From the NCBI RefSeq assembly GCF_964656455.1, contig NC_135718.1:20782449-20846448 (forward strand): 64,000 bases of DNA, written 5' to 3'. The notes under the pieces are model-generated. The model did not search any database. It was not told the origin of the DNA and saw only the letters and a program-made list of their open reading frames with translations. This DNA is from Halichoerus grypus (Eukaryota > Chordata > Mammalia > Carnivora > Phocidae). A program made the position numbers and the translations under genes. Positions 51,564 through 63,909 of this stretch are shown here, one piece after another. How positions within the stretch are numbered: the stretch's first letter is position 1; every line of letters begins with the position of its first letter.

Positions 51564-52459
51564 GTTTACATTTGTCTTTAAATTTTTTATATTCCTTGAA
51601 ATATTTACAATAAATAATTATTTGTACACATAGTAAAGTGGTATAAAACAATATAGAAATTTATATGTGATGTGCTTCCTCAACTTTTTAAAGTGTTTGA
51701 TTGAATACTCCATCTGGTCTTTTTCTGGTCAGGATATCTTTCCCCTCATTTATTGGTTTCTTAATTTTTAACTTGTAATTTTGCATAGGTTAAGTAGAAC
51801 CACAAAGTTTTCATTTCCTTCTTTCCTTTCTTCCCTCCTTTTTTAACATTTATGTCTTACAGTTATTAAACATAGGGGTTGTGTGACAATTTCTAAAGTT
51901 GTAGCAAACATACTATGTAGAGAATAATAGAGCTCAAAACTTCTTTTATAAATGAATTTTATATTGATATCCTTGACTGATAATGTTCTCTGATTTAGTG
52001 GTATTTATCATATTTTTAATATAGGAATGGTATGAGCGTAATCATGCTTCTCAGGAAACAAGAATTGCTTAATAAGTAAAATAAGATATAAATATTTGTA
52101 TTAATTTTCAAAATACTTTGTTTATTTTTGTTGAATAAAAGTGTCAGATTTAAAGAAACACCTCATCTGCCAATGAAAAGAATAATAAAATATTTGTTTT
52201 AATGGACTTAGGAGAATAAATGTATATGGGTATGGTCCACCTATTACTTAATGGGTGCAAGAAATTTTGGTGGAAAATTGGTTTCCCTTTCTGGTTTTAT
52301 CCTTGGCTCACTTGAGGAATTACCTAAACATCTTTAACATATACTCACACCCTACCCACATACCAAGTGTTAGATGAGAATAGTAACAACTGACTATTGT
52401 TGAGCATAAGGTGCCAGGCAAGATGCTTAATTTGCTCAAATGCATTAACACTTTTTTTT

Positions 52460-53390
52460 TCTCTTCTTTTCCCCCAGCTTTATTGATATAATTGACATAT
52501 AACCTTCTGTAAGGTTAATGTGTACAATATAATGATTGTACATATGTATATACTGTGAAATGATTATCACAATAAATTTAACACACCCATTGCCTCACAT
52601 AGTTAGAACTCTTTTTTGAGAACTTTTAACATCTACTGTCTTAACAACTTTCAAATACATGATAGAGTATTGTTAACTATGCTCACCATGTTGTACATTG
52701 CACCCCCAGAACTTAATATCACTTTTTCAATAAAGAAAAAAAATTGCAAGCAGTGAAAGGCACAGTAAAGAATTTTACAATTCACTGAGTTTTGATAAAT
52801 GTTTTTACATATAACCTCTACTCAATCAAGATACAGAAAATATCCATCACCCTGAAAATTCCCTCAAGCCCTTCTAGTGATTCCCTACGCCACAAGCAAA
52901 CTGTTCTGATTACTATCACTTTATATTACTTTCTCTTAGTTCATATAAATGGAATAACAATGCTCATAATATTTCATCAAGAATAATGTTTTCCCAGGCT
53001 CACCCTTACTATAGAATTTGTTGCTTGCTTGTTCTTTTTTGCTGCTATATATTTCATGATATAAATGTACTACAGTTTATATAACAATTATGTTATTGAT
53101 ATAAATTTCTTTACAGGGTTTGGACACTATAAATAAAGCTATCATAGCATTTTTCCACATTTATTTTTTGTGAACATACAGTTTCACTTCTGTTAGGTAA
53201 ATATTTAAGAGTGCTAATAAAAGGTTTAGGGTAGAAATATAATTTTACCTTATAAGAAACCACCCAACTTAAAAAGTCTAATTGTCCCACATCCTCAATA
53301 ATATTTGCAATTGTCCTTCTTTAAGTTTTAGCCACTACAGTGGGTATGAAATTGTATTACACTGTGGTTATGAATAGAATTCCCTGGATG
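52460..53390 (-). mobile_element. Ancient L1 fragments
   Basis: Two adjoining old L1M-like segments in reverse. 52,460-52,730 has TTATTGATATAATTGACATA and the CAACTTTCAAATACATGATA region. 52,745-53,390 has AATCAAGATACAGAAAATAT, TTCATATAAATGGAATAACA and AGCCACTACAGTGGGTATGA. Strongly degraded. Confidence 0.7.
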
Positions 53391-53404
53391 AATACCGATC
53401 TTGG

Positions 53405-53550
53405 ATTTGTTATTTAAGTCTGCACCTCATTTTCTTCATCTGCACAATGTGTTTAAAATGTCATGTCTTACAATGTTGTGAGGATTCAATGAGATATGTA
53501 TGTGCAACCAGTGTCTGATACCTAATAAGAGCTTAATAAATCATACACTG
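53405..53550 (+). mobile_element. MIR fragment
   Basis: TGCACCTCATTTTCTTCATC, GTTGTGAGGATTCAATGAGA and AATAAGAGCTTAATAAATCA. Confidence 0.7.
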
Positions 53551-54598
53551 AAGAATAGCTCTCCAGATTGGGCTGTAACTCTGTGGCCCCCTCCTCTTAT
53601 TTCCCATGGTTTAGGTTTTTATTCATGCTCAGTCTACCCAGAATAGTGCTGATCATTTCTGTGCCATTTGTAACTTGAAAGTATAAGAAATACCTTTTGA
53701 AAAGAGCATGATGTTACACTGTATACCAGGGCTGCTCCTCTATTTTATTGCTTATTTGGTATTTACTTTTGAAAATTCAGTAGAGTTGAGACAGCTTACT
53801 TGGGTAGCATTCTCAATGTTTCTGTTATGAAGAATTTTTTTTTTCACTAAGCAACTTTTATTCAAATATTTCTGAAGATAAGTAGTACAGTATTTCTATG
53901 TTTCTACTGCACTTTAATCTATCCTGTTGTTTGCATTCTAAAATATGCCATAGGCTGCATATTTTACTACCTTTGTATTTCATTATCTGTGATCACTGCT
54001 TTGGCCGTTGTAACCTCATAATTTTTCAAAACTTTGTTTCAGATTTGGGGGCATTGTGTGTTATGAATTTAGAAATCAAGTTCTTTCTTCTTGAATCTAA
54101 ATGAAGATGCCAGTGAATCTTTCACTAAAACAAGGCTTTCTCTCCTGCATTGCTATAGCTAGAAATTGACAGCTGTTGGGGAGGGAAGCAATTAGGAGAG
54201 AGGAATAATCAAATGATGAAATAAAGCCAGAGGGGTGACTCTTGTTAAAGGGGCCAAGGAGACGACAATGGAAGAACTAGAGAATAGGAGAGAAAGATCT
54301 TTCTGGTCATTTAAAGTGGGTACAAGCAAAAGGGCAGAGAATAGTTGTTTAGTGACAGTATGTAGAAGAGAGTGGACAATTTGTAATCATATACCAGAAT
54401 CTCCTTGTCATGACACAGTACTATTTGGAGCAGATTCAGGTCAGAGCCAATCCACCTTGCATCAGAGAGAAATGAAAGAGAGAGACAGTGGTAATAGTAT
54501 ATGGACCACAATACAGTATTGTGATTACAATTCTGCTCCCAGAGTCACTAGTTCTGCTGTTTTCCTGCTGTGTGACTTTAAAGCAAGATACCACTGAG

Positions 54599-54797
54599 GG
54601 GGTGCCTGGGTTGCTCAGTCGTTAAGCATCTGCCTTTGGCTCAGGCATGATCCCGGGGTCCTGGAATCGAGCCCCGCATTGGGCTCCCTGCTCAGCAGGA
54701 AGCCTGCTTCTCCCTCTCCCACTCCCCCTGCTTGTGTTCCCTCTCTCACTGTGTCTCTCTCTGTCAAATAAATAAAATCTTAAAAAAAAAAAAAAAA
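54599..54797 (+). mobile_element. Can-SINE, arctoid-type 3' end
   Basis: Head GGGTGCCTGGGTTGCTCAGT, body with CTGCTTGTGTTCCCTCTC, CTGTCAAATAAATAAAATC and an A-tail. Perfect 14-bp duplication AAGATACCACTGAG at 54,585-54,598 and 54,797-54,810. Confidence 0.94.
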
Positions 54798-54954
54798 AGA
54801 TACCACTGAGAATCTTGGTTTCCTACTGGATATTGAGGATAATATCAATTTCCACCAACAGGGTTTTTCTGCTTAACCGAGAATATAATGCATGTCACTT
54901 CCCATATGGCTTGAAATGTAGTAACCATGTGATGCACCTTAGCCACTGAAATTA

Positions 54955-55035
54955 ATATATGTTTGAGGATCTATTCTGCCCTAGATGCTATATAACACTT
55001 TTCATACATTATACTATTTAATTCTCTATTTTGTT
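54955..55035 (-). mobile_element. MIR-like fragment, reverse
   Basis: TGCCCTAGATGCTATATAAC, then TACATTATACTATTTAATTC. Confidence 0.4.
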
Positions 55036-55245
55036 CTCTGGATAGAAGCTAAGCAACTTGTTTGACTCCAAAGTTTAGTTTGTATGTCTTGTCACCATAT
55101 TCCAGTTTGTATCAAATATAAAATAAAGCTTTATTATACATTTTATAATAATAGTCCTGCCTATTTTATGGATGACAGCATCTCATTAATGTAGGTAAGA
55201 CATCTGAAGAAAAGAAAAAGAATAAGGATGGGAGGGTTCTGTGAA

Positions 55246-55262
55246 GTGTGTGTGTGTATATA

Positions 55263-55300
<38 letters not shown>
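55246..55300. repeat. (TG)n microsatellite with TATA interruption
   Basis: Two TG blocks split by TATATATGTATG; the longer block has about sixteen units. Confidence 0.95.
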
Positions 55301-55360
55301 CAGTAATCCTTTGACATGCCCTCATTCTTTTGTTTTTGATCAATTCTTCACTTTCTGGCA

Positions 55361-55960
55361 TTGCAATGTTTTTAACATTTTATTGTGAAATATTTTTAGA
55401 TGTTTGGGAAAAAAATTGCAAAAATAGTATAGAGTGGTCTCACACCCTTCATCCAGCTGTTTTGTTAACATTTTACATAGCCATGGTACATTTATCAAAA
55501 CTAAGACATTGACACTGGTATCAGACTATTAATGAAGCTACAAATTCTATTCAGATTTCTCCCAGTTTTCCACTGATGCTTTTCTTCTTTTCCAGAATCC
55601 AAACTTGTATATCCCATTGTATTTAGTGTGCATGTCTCCTTATCTGCTCCACTTGGTGACAATTTATCAGTCTTTTATGTCTTTTATAGTTTCAATATTG
55701 TTGAAGATTAATGGTCAGGTATTTTGTAGAGTGTCCCTTGAATTTACTTTGTCTGATACTTATTTACTCATGATTAGACTTAGGTTATGGATATAGGGGA
55801 AGAATACCACAGAAGTGAAGTGCCCTCCTCATTATATCGTATCAGGGAATACATAGTATCGGCATGACTTAATACTGGTGATGTCAATATTAACTTTTGT
55901 CACTTGGCTAAGGTTCTCTCAATATGCTCTATTTGTTAGAAGTAAGTTCTAGGTTCTGTG
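55361..55960 (-). mobile_element. Ancient L1 3' UTR-like segment
   Basis: Matches from memory an old L1M-type 3' region: ATTTTACATAGCCATGGTAC, CAGGTATTTTGTAGAGTGTC, GGAAGAATACCACAGAAGTG and TGACTTAATACTGGTGATGT. No frames. Confidence 0.65.
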
Positions 55961-56776
55961 GACACTCAGTGAGAGGGGAACTAAGCTCATATCCTGAAGG
56001 TAGAGATACCAAATAACAACCACCACAAAATTAAGTTTGGAGAAAGATTGCTGCTCTTCCTTTCTCCTGCTTTCTTATTATTGAGACCTACTGAAGCCTT
56101 TTACCCAAACTGTCTGGTGAATAATCTAGAATAACTTCAGGAAATTTGGCATGTGGAAAATATAATACCAAAGTTTGTTCTGAACAATGAGTTGAAAATA
56201 CATGCAGTTGGGTGGTGTTTCTGGTATTTGTCAGGTCAGTGAAATATTTTACCTACTACACAGTCTTCTCTCTCCTGTTTAAACAAGGTCTGTTCTTTTT
56301 ATTTTTTTATTCTTTTTTTTATTATTATGTTATGTTAATCACCATACGTTACATCATTATTTTTTGATGTAGTGTTCCATGATTCATAGTTTGCGTATAA
56401 CACCCAGTGCTCCATTCAGTATGTGCCCTCTTTAATACCCATCACGAGGCTAACCCATCCCCCCACACCCCTCCCCTCTAGAACCCTCAGTTTGTTTCTC
56501 AGAGTCCATAGTCTCTTATGATTCGTCTCCCTCTCCAATTTCCCCCCCTTCATTCTTCCCTTCCTGCTATCTTCTTCTTTTTTTTTTTTTTTTTTTTTTA
56601 ACATATAATGTATTATTTGTTTCAGAGGTACAGGTCTGTGATTCAACAGTCTTACACAATTCACAGCACTCACCATAGCACATACCCTCCCCAATGTCTA
56701 TCACTGAGCCACCTCATCCCTCCCACCCCCCACCACTCCAGCAACCCTCAGTTTGTTTCCTGAGATTAAGAATTCC

Positions 56777-57757
56777 TCATATCAGTGAGGTCATATGATA
56801 CATGTCTTTCTCTGATTGACTTATTTCGCTCAGCATAATACCCTCCAGTTCCATCCACGTCATTGCAAATGGCAAGATCTCATTCCTTTTGATGGCTGCA
56901 TAATATTCCATTGTATATATATACCACTTCTTCTTTATCCATTCATCTGTTGATGGACATCTTGGCTCTTTCCATAGTTTGGATATTGTGGACATTGCTG
57001 CTATAAACATCGGGGTGCACGTACCCCTTCGGATCCCTACATTTGTATCTTTGGGGTAAATACCCAGTAGTGCAATTGCTGGATCATATGGTTGCTCTAT
57101 TTTCAACTTTTTGAGGAACCTCCATACTGTTTTCCAGGGTGGCTGCACCAGCTTGCATTCCCACCAACAGTGTAGGAGGGTTCCCCTTTCTCTGCATCCC
57201 CACCAACACCTGTCGTTTCCTGACTTGTTAATTTTAGCCATTCTGACTGGTGTGAGGTGGTATCTCATTGAGGTTTTGATTTGGATTTCCCTGATGCCGA
57301 GTGATGTTGAGCACTTTTTCATGTGTCTGTTGGCCATTTGGATGTCTTCTTTGTAGAAATGTCTGTTCATGTCTTCTGCCCATTTCTTGATTGGATCATT
57401 TGTTCTTTGGGTGTTGAGTTTGATAAGTTCTTTATAGATTTTGGATACTAGCCCTTTATCTGACATGTCATTTGCAAATATCTTCTCCCATTCTGTCGGT
57501 TGTCTTTCGGTTTTGTTGACTGTTTCTTTTGCTGTGCAAAAGCTTTTTATCTTGATGAAGTCCCAATAGTTCATTTTTGCCCTTACTTCCCTTGCCTTTG
57601 GAGATGTTTCTAGGAAGAAGTTGCTGTGGCTGAGGTGGAAGAGGTTGCTGCCTGTGTTCTCCTTTAGGATTTTGATGGACTCCTGTCTCACACTGAGGTC
57701 TTTCAACCATTTGGAGTCTATTTTTGTGTGTGGTGTAAGGAAATGGTCCAGTTTCAT
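56777..57757 (-). pseudogene. L1 ORF2 protein, C-terminal fragment (326 codons)
   Basis: This frame encodes the C-terminal end of L1 ORF2p, the endonuclease and reverse transcriptase of LINE-1. It lacks both the endonuclease and reverse-transcriptase domains. It keeps the Cys-rich motif near the C-terminus, with C184, C188, H196 and C201 in CX3CX7HX4C spacing. The first Met is internal: just upstream, near 57,798-57,802, a TGA replaces a Trp codon, and ORF2-like sequence continues beyond it to about 58,020. It is a repeat-derived frame and not a host gene. The long open frame shows the element is fairly young. Confidence 0.85.
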
Positions 57758-58151
57758 TCTTCTGCATGTGGCTGTCCAATTTTCCCAACATCATCTGTTG
57801 AAGAGACTGTCTTTTTTCCACTGGACATTCTTTCCTGCTTTGCCGAAGATGAGTTGACCATAGAATTGAGGGTCCATTTCTGGGCTCTCTATTCTGTTCC
57901 ATTGATCTATGTGTCTGTTCTTGTGCCAGTACCATACTGTCTTGATGAATACAGCTTTGTAGTAGAGCTGGAAGTCCGGAATTGTGATGCCACCAGCTTT
58001 GCTCTCTTTTTCAACATTCCTCTGGCCTGTCAGGTCTCTGTGGATAGGTCTCTTGCCAATCTAATGTTTCTACCATTGTGGGTTACATATCTCTTCTTCT
58101 GAGCTGCTTTCAGGATTTTCTCTTTGTCTCTGAGACTCGTAAGTTTTACTA

Positions 58152-58814
58152 TTAGATGTCAAGTGTTGACCTATTTTTATTGATTTTGAGGGGGGTTCTC
58201 TGTGCCTCTTGGATTTTGATGCCTGTTTCCTTCCCCAAATTAGGGAAGTTCCCTGCTATAATTTGCTCCAATATACCTTCTGCCCCTCTCTCTCTTTCTT
58301 CTTCTGGGATCCCAATTATTCTAATATTGTTTCGTCTTATGATATCACTTATCTCTCGAATTCTGCCCTCGTCATCCAGTAGTTGTTTATCTCTCTTTAT
58401 CTCAGCTTCTTTATTTTCCATCATTTGGTTTTCTATATCACTAATTCTCTCTTCTGCTTAATTTATCCTAGCAGTTAGAGCCCCCATTTTTGATTGCACC
58501 TCATTAATAGCGTTTTTGATTTCGACTTGGTTAGATTTTAGTTCTTTTATTTCTCCAGAAAGGGTTTCTCTAATAACTTCCATGCTTTTTTCAAGCCCAG
58601 CTAGTATCTTTAAAATCATCATTCTGAACTCTAGTTCTGACATCTTACTAATGTCCATATTGATTAGGTCCCTGGCAGTCAGTACTGCCTCTTGTTGTTT
58701 TTTTTTGAGGTGATTTTTTTCCAACTTGTCATTTTGTCCAAAGGAGAACAGATGAATGAGAGAACAAAATGCTATCAGCGTAACAATGTCCCCAGAAAAA
58801 TATACACTAAACAA
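58152..58814 (-). pseudogene. L1 ORF1 protein, broken N-terminal and middle part
   Basis: Two consecutive open stretches in one frame (58,458-58,814 and 58,152-58,424), separated by a TAA near 58,455, encode L1 ORF1p, the trimeric RNA-binding chaperone. The first contains the heptad-rich coiled coil around EFRMMILKILAGLEKSMEVI. The second continues into the RNA-recognition region (RRNNIRIIGIPEEERERG). ORF1-like sequence continues past another stop to about 58,025, where it is cut by the internal deletion. The 5'-most 30 codons before KKKQQEAVL do not look like ORF1 and may be UTR in frame. Confidence 0.8.
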
Positions 58815-59984
58815 ATCAGAAGAGACCTGAAACTAGGGGAAAAGAAAGGGAAAGAAAGAAAAAAGAAAAAAAACAAGAAAAGAAAAAGATAAAAACAAAC
58901 AAACAAAACGAAACAGAATATGATCAAATATGATCAGGCTGGTGCATAGATCAGTGCCACACACTAGATTTTGGGTGTATTTTGGTCTGTTAAAAGAAAG
59001 TCCCTCCCAAAATTTTAAAGAAAGAAAAACTTATATATGTACAAAAATAAGGGTTGATATGATGAAGGGATGGAATATGACTGTAAAGATGGAAATTATA
59101 AAAAATTTTATAAAAGAATTTGATAAGTTGTTTGAAAAAAGAAAGAGGATTAAAAAAAAAAAAGAAAGAGAAAAGGGAGAGAATGTGATCAGGCAGGGGA
59201 GTAGAAAAAAACCATACACTAGAGACTTAGAGTATATGAGCTCTGTTATTTTGTATTTGCTTGGTTTGGAAGATAGTCCAATAAGAGTCTTTTGTTTGAC
59301 ATCATCCGCTTTTTTTGTGTGTGAAATATAAGCCCTGGGTGAATAGAACTCTACATCTCTGCAGGCTCTAGAGGTATTGATACCTCTTTCTTTGTGAAAA
59401 TTCTTTTCATAAGCTCTTTTTCTTTGTCGCTAAATTCTTTCCTGTGTGAGTTTGCAAGCAAGACTTAGGGGTGGTATGCCATTGTACCATCACCTGTTAA
59501 ATGCCCGTTATACTTGGCTAAGCTTCCAATTATGTGTCTCTATCCAATATTGTGATGGGGCATCTAAAATGACATGGTGTTAGTGACCTCACCTGCTTCA
59601 AGGAAGGACTTCTGATCTTTAAATATGTAACAAAAGGTATCTTTTTGATAACATTTAGGCATGGAAGTCCCTGAATTTTAAAGGAGATAGTAGACTTTTG
59701 AAAGACTCTGTCTCCAAATCTCAATTACATGCTCTGAATCGTTATGAACTTTCATTTGTGAAAGTGAGTATTTTTTAATCTTTGAAGCTTTAGTGAAATT
59801 GAGGCCATGAATTGGATTCTGATTCATAAAATGAAAGTTTAAAAACTCTTCCAATAAATGCAATAAAGTGGTATAATGAAATAGCTTAGCAGCTTTGTAT
59901 TTTTCCTTTTTTTCTTTGCATGGCTTCTCTTAGCTCAAGACTGGCTGCTCTATTTCACAGGCAATACACTTTTGAGAAGCAGTA

Positions 59985-60215
59985 TGTAGTAGAGGTTAAT
60001 AGTGGAAACTCTTGAGTTAGGTGGCATCAATTCAAATTTTGTTTCTGCAGCTACTTAGCTGTGTAACTTGGGATCAGCTCTTAAGCTCCCTGCACATAAG
60101 GGTCTTTATCTGCAAAGTAGGGATAATGAGGGTTGTTGTGAGTGTTCAATGAGTTAATATCAGTAAGTCTTAGAACAGGACCTGGCACAAAGTATTGTTT
60201 ATGTATGAATATTAT
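59985..60215 (+). mobile_element. MIR, nearly complete
   Basis: AGAGGTTAATAGTGGAAACT, CTACTTAGCTGTGTAACTTG, GGGTTGTTGTGAGTGTTCAA and CTTAGAACAGGACCTGGCAC follow the MIR consensus in order. Confidence 0.82.
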
Positions 60216-60941
60216 CATAGAAATGTTTGCCAGTAGTAGTTTCCTGCCACAACAATATGTAGTGGATCTGATGTTTTGTCTGCCTGGCATTCCTTCCTTT
60301 GTCTATTGGGTGTTTGTTCATTTTGGAGGCCAATCAAATAAAAGCCTCTTATCTGACATAATGAGTTTGTAAAATTACATCTAAGGAACAGCTCTCCTCT
60401 AGTCTATGTCTTGCTTAGACTCTCAGTTGAGGTACCCTGCCCTCCCTCAACCATGAGAGTTGTCACTTTAAATGAATTCACACTTGAAATAAAGCAATAC
60501 ATCAGGTCCCTGCATTTTAGGAATATAACCCTTAACTACTATCATTTACCTGATTCAGTCATTAGATTTAAAATTCTGTGCCATGGTATCTATGTTAAAA
60601 TTCAAATCATTTTAAAATGTGACAAATAAACTTCAAGTTGTCAATAGTTCTGGTACTAAAAATTTGGTGATTTCTTATGTTTATGTAACCTGTTTAGTAT
60701 TGAATCCCTCTTCCATGTGTATCTTCCTAGGAGTTTGATTATCATTTACCCTTTACATCTACAACCTGTGACAGATTTTTAAAGAGCTTTATGTAAACTA
60801 TGATATTATAATTTTTCTAAGCATTTAAAGAAGGATAACAAGAGTATATGTTCATGTACTAATTCTTTTTGAAAAAAAAAAAAAAGCCAGAAAAACTGAT
60901 GGTAGTCTTTAGGTTTTAACTGAATGGAAAAGTTCCTTATA

Positions 60942-61258
60942 CAGTTGACCCTTGAACAACACTGGGATTAGGGATACTGATGCCTACAGAGTCAAACATC
61001 CATGAATATACTTTTGACTCTCCCAAAACTTAGCTACTAATAGCCTACTGTTGACCAGAAGCCTTCCCAATAACATAAAGTTGATTAACACATATTTATA
61101 TGCTATATGTATTATATACTGTTATTCTTATCATAAGCTAAAGAAAAGAAAATTGTAAGAGAAAATATATTTATAGTATTGTGGTGTAACTATTGAAAAA
61201 AAATCCAGGTATATGTGGTCCTATACAGTTCAAACCTGTGTTTATCAAGAGTCAACTG
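60942..61258 (+). mobile_element. Tigger-type (MER2/MER44-like) MITE, complete
   Basis: A 317-bp element with terminal inverted repeats: CAGTTGACCCTTGAACAACA at the left and a degraded copy ending AGAGTCAACTG at the right. The inside (CTACTAATAGCCTACTGTTG, ATGTATTATATACTG) is the common mammalian Tigger-derived non-autonomous sequence. The left flank ends in TA, as expected for these TA-inserting elements. No transposase is encoded. Confidence 0.82.
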
Positions 61259-63242
61259 TCACATCAATTATAGTAAGGAAATAAACCACTAATGTGTAGT
61301 CAGTTTAAATGGTTATATATTTTTAAATTGCCAAAAAAAGTAAACTTTGTACATTTGAAAAACAAAACAAAAAAATCAAAAACCATCAGAGGTTTCCTGA
61401 CTCTATCCTAGGAAACTGAATCTTGGGTAGGTTGATACAGAAATAGTCACAATTGATGCATTTCAAGGGTAATGTCCCAAAGTGTCTATCTTGTTGTTGC
61501 TGTTACCTGTATCCCTACAGCTGTCCTGTCTGTCTTATTCTTTCTTCAACACCCCCCCGCCCCCCCCCACATACACACAATACTCCCTCTACAAATATAC
61601 ATCTCCTAAATGACAGTTTAGGAACATCTGCTGTTACTTGAGCATGGTTCCTGAAAGTCTCAAATTCTACCTTCCAAAGAAGATCCTTGTAGAAGAGGGA
61701 TTCAAGACCATTCAAGACCAATTCTACATAAATGTAAGAAACCACCACAATTTTTAGTACCAGAACTGTTGCTAACTTGCATGAAGTTTGTTAATCAGGT
61801 TTTAAAATGGTTGAATTTCAACATATACTGTGGCACAGAATTTTTAATTTAATGATTAAATCAGGTAAGTGATGATTATCTGAATGGGACTTCTAACCAT
61901 ATATTGTATCTCCTTGAGGTGAATATTTTGTTATTTTTCAAAAGACAGTACCCTAATGATATGTGAGAGCTCTTTATGCACAGGCACGATAGGAATCTGC
62001 TTGGATTGTTTGTAGGATATGTACCTAAACCCTAACATCTTATCAATTATTCTAGTTTCATTTTTCCTCTCCTTTGAATTAAGTCATTTCACCCCTCAAT
62101 CTTCCATCTTATTATTTTTTTTGCTTGAGTTCAATGAGCCTAGTATACAGATATTGTTTCTCTAATAATTGTAAGCCCAAGGGAATGAAGGCAGTGATGA
62201 GTGAAGATTTTCACTATATTATCTATGACAGTCTCACTGAAGAGAGGGATCAATCTTTGATACTGTGAAATATATATATGAATATGTGTATGTGTATGAT
62301 TTACTTAACATTTAGCATATTATGCACTCAAGTAGTCTTTACTAAATGCTTCATGTGTGGTAATCTCTGTGTTGGGTTCAGTGATGCAAATGTAAATGAC
62401 ACAATCCCTGCCATCAAGGAAATTTTAATCTCTTGGGAGAGATATGTATCTGATATGCTGCCAAATACAATAGTCTTTATATCAAAAAATTTTTGATATG
62501 AGATTTACAATGGTTGTCAGCCTTCACTAGTTTTGATGCTATATATCAACTTCCCCTTCCTTTCCTTAAAAATGTCCTTATTTTTTATAAAAGTATTGAA
62601 GTATTCATTTTGATCCATCACATAAGTCATCCAAGTATTTCTAATAACTCTCTCCTCTGAACTGTAATATTGATTTATATGGAATTTGCTTTATCTAAAT
62701 GGTTTATACTCAAAATATTAAAGTACAGGTATTAAATAGGAATTCCTGCCCATGGAATATGTTATCTAAGATACTGAAGCTATAGTGCAGAAGGACTCAG
62801 CTATTCCTGATACTTCTGCTCAGATCTTTGTTCTCATCTCTCTGTACCTTGCTTCTCCTTGTGTCTGCCACAGTGCTATGGTTAGTAGGGATCTATCACC
62901 ATGTATAGATAATAGTATTCACTTGAGTTGTGGGAAAATAGGATGAAATTAGAAGGCACCTGTGGAACCTGGGGGCTCTTCTCAGGACGTGGAAGAAGCA
63001 ACTATCAAATGATTTAAAAAACAATAATCACAAAAGATGTATTGGTCATGGCTGGTCTTTATGGAGAAATACTGAGATATTGTATCAGGCCTTGATGTTT
63101 TACTGCAGTATTTTCTGAGTTTTGGTTTTGCTATAATTACTAATGAATATAGCTGGAAAAATTGGTAAGATTTATAATAGTGAATCCCAGCACTAGCTGA
63201 TATCACATCTTGAAAACCTGGTTTAAAACATGACAGGTATCT
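61259..63242. other. AT-rich sequence, mostly unassigned
   Basis: A C-run (61,551-61,568) and a faint old repeat at 62,310-62,470 (AATCCCTGCCATCAAGGAAA) are the only features. Confidence 0.45.
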
Positions 63243-63340
63243 GGGGCACCTTGGTTAAGCATCTGACTCTTGATCTCAGGGTTGTGAGTTCAAGCCCTGT
63301 GTTGGGCTCCACACTAGGTATGAAGCCTACTTAAACAAAC
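63243..63340 (+). mobile_element. Can-SINE, short or old
   Basis: Reads GGGGCACCTTGGTTAAGC and then the tRNA-like GTGAGTTCAAGCCCTGTG. It lacks part of the head and the CT-rich 3' region and ends in an A/C-rich tail (AAACAAACAAATGG). Confidence 0.75.
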
Positions 63341-63909
63341 AAATGGAAAACAAGTATCCAGCCAATGTCCTCTAAAAGAGAAGTGATTTTCTCCACATTT
63401 TTCACACCTGAAAATCAGAGAAGAGGTACAGGTGTCTGTAATTCTAAGGCATCTTCAGCACCATTAAATAGCCCAAATAGTACACTTTCCAGTTTCCTTC
63501 ATCTTCACTCTCTTCCATTTCCTTGAAATAATGTTTGTCTCAGGGAGCTAAGGCCCCAGAAATAGTTGTACAACATCAACTGTCCACCTATAAATTGTGA
63601 GCTATTTCGGTTCTTTGCTCAGTGTACCAAAAATACTCTTTTATTTCCATCTTTAAAGGAAGATGAATGTGTTGGTGGAGTAGTCATCACTGCCATTAGG
63701 ATATAAATACCCAAGCTAAAAATAATAGGGAAGGTGAACTTTGAAGAGAATTTCAAATAAGACTGGACAAAGCCCTGAAGACAGTGCTGATGGGAACAAT
63801 ACAGTAATGTGACTGTTTTTACCCCTGAACTCATTTCTGGGACCCTATTATGATGGAAATAGGCTAGGCAAATGAGCTCCAAATGCATCCACACTTTGAA
63901 AGTCATTCC

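Larger units (their letters stand above)
56297..59240 (-). mobile_element. Carnivore L1, internally deleted
   Basis: On the minus strand this reads part of a 5' UTR (about 58,815-59,240, A-rich, with degenerate repeated units such as CACTAGAGACTTAG), then the N-terminal two-thirds of ORF1 (58,815 down to about 58,025), then directly the last part of ORF2 (about 58,020 to 56,790), then the carnivore L1 3' UTR and an A/T-rich tail near 56,300-56,330. About three kilobases between mid-ORF1 and late ORF2 are missing. A polypurine stretch (56,575-56,600 read as T's) lies within the 3' UTR, as in other copies here. Stops in ORF1 and ORF2 make it dead. The 5' boundary is approximate and I could not find a convincing target-site duplication. 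Confidence 0.85.

Noticed and set aside
54235..54597. 120-codon plus-strand frame ending at a SINE insertion site
   Set aside because: No recognisable motif; overlapping frames on the other strand are equally open.
56777..57757. The longest open frame in the window (326 codons) as a host gene
   Set aside because: Its sequence is the C-terminal part of L1 ORF2p with the usual CX3CX7HX4C motif, inside a recognisable L1.
57468..57935. 155-codon minus-strand frame
   Set aside because: It overlaps the L1 ORF2 fragment in another frame; its start also reads L1 sequence shifted by an indel.
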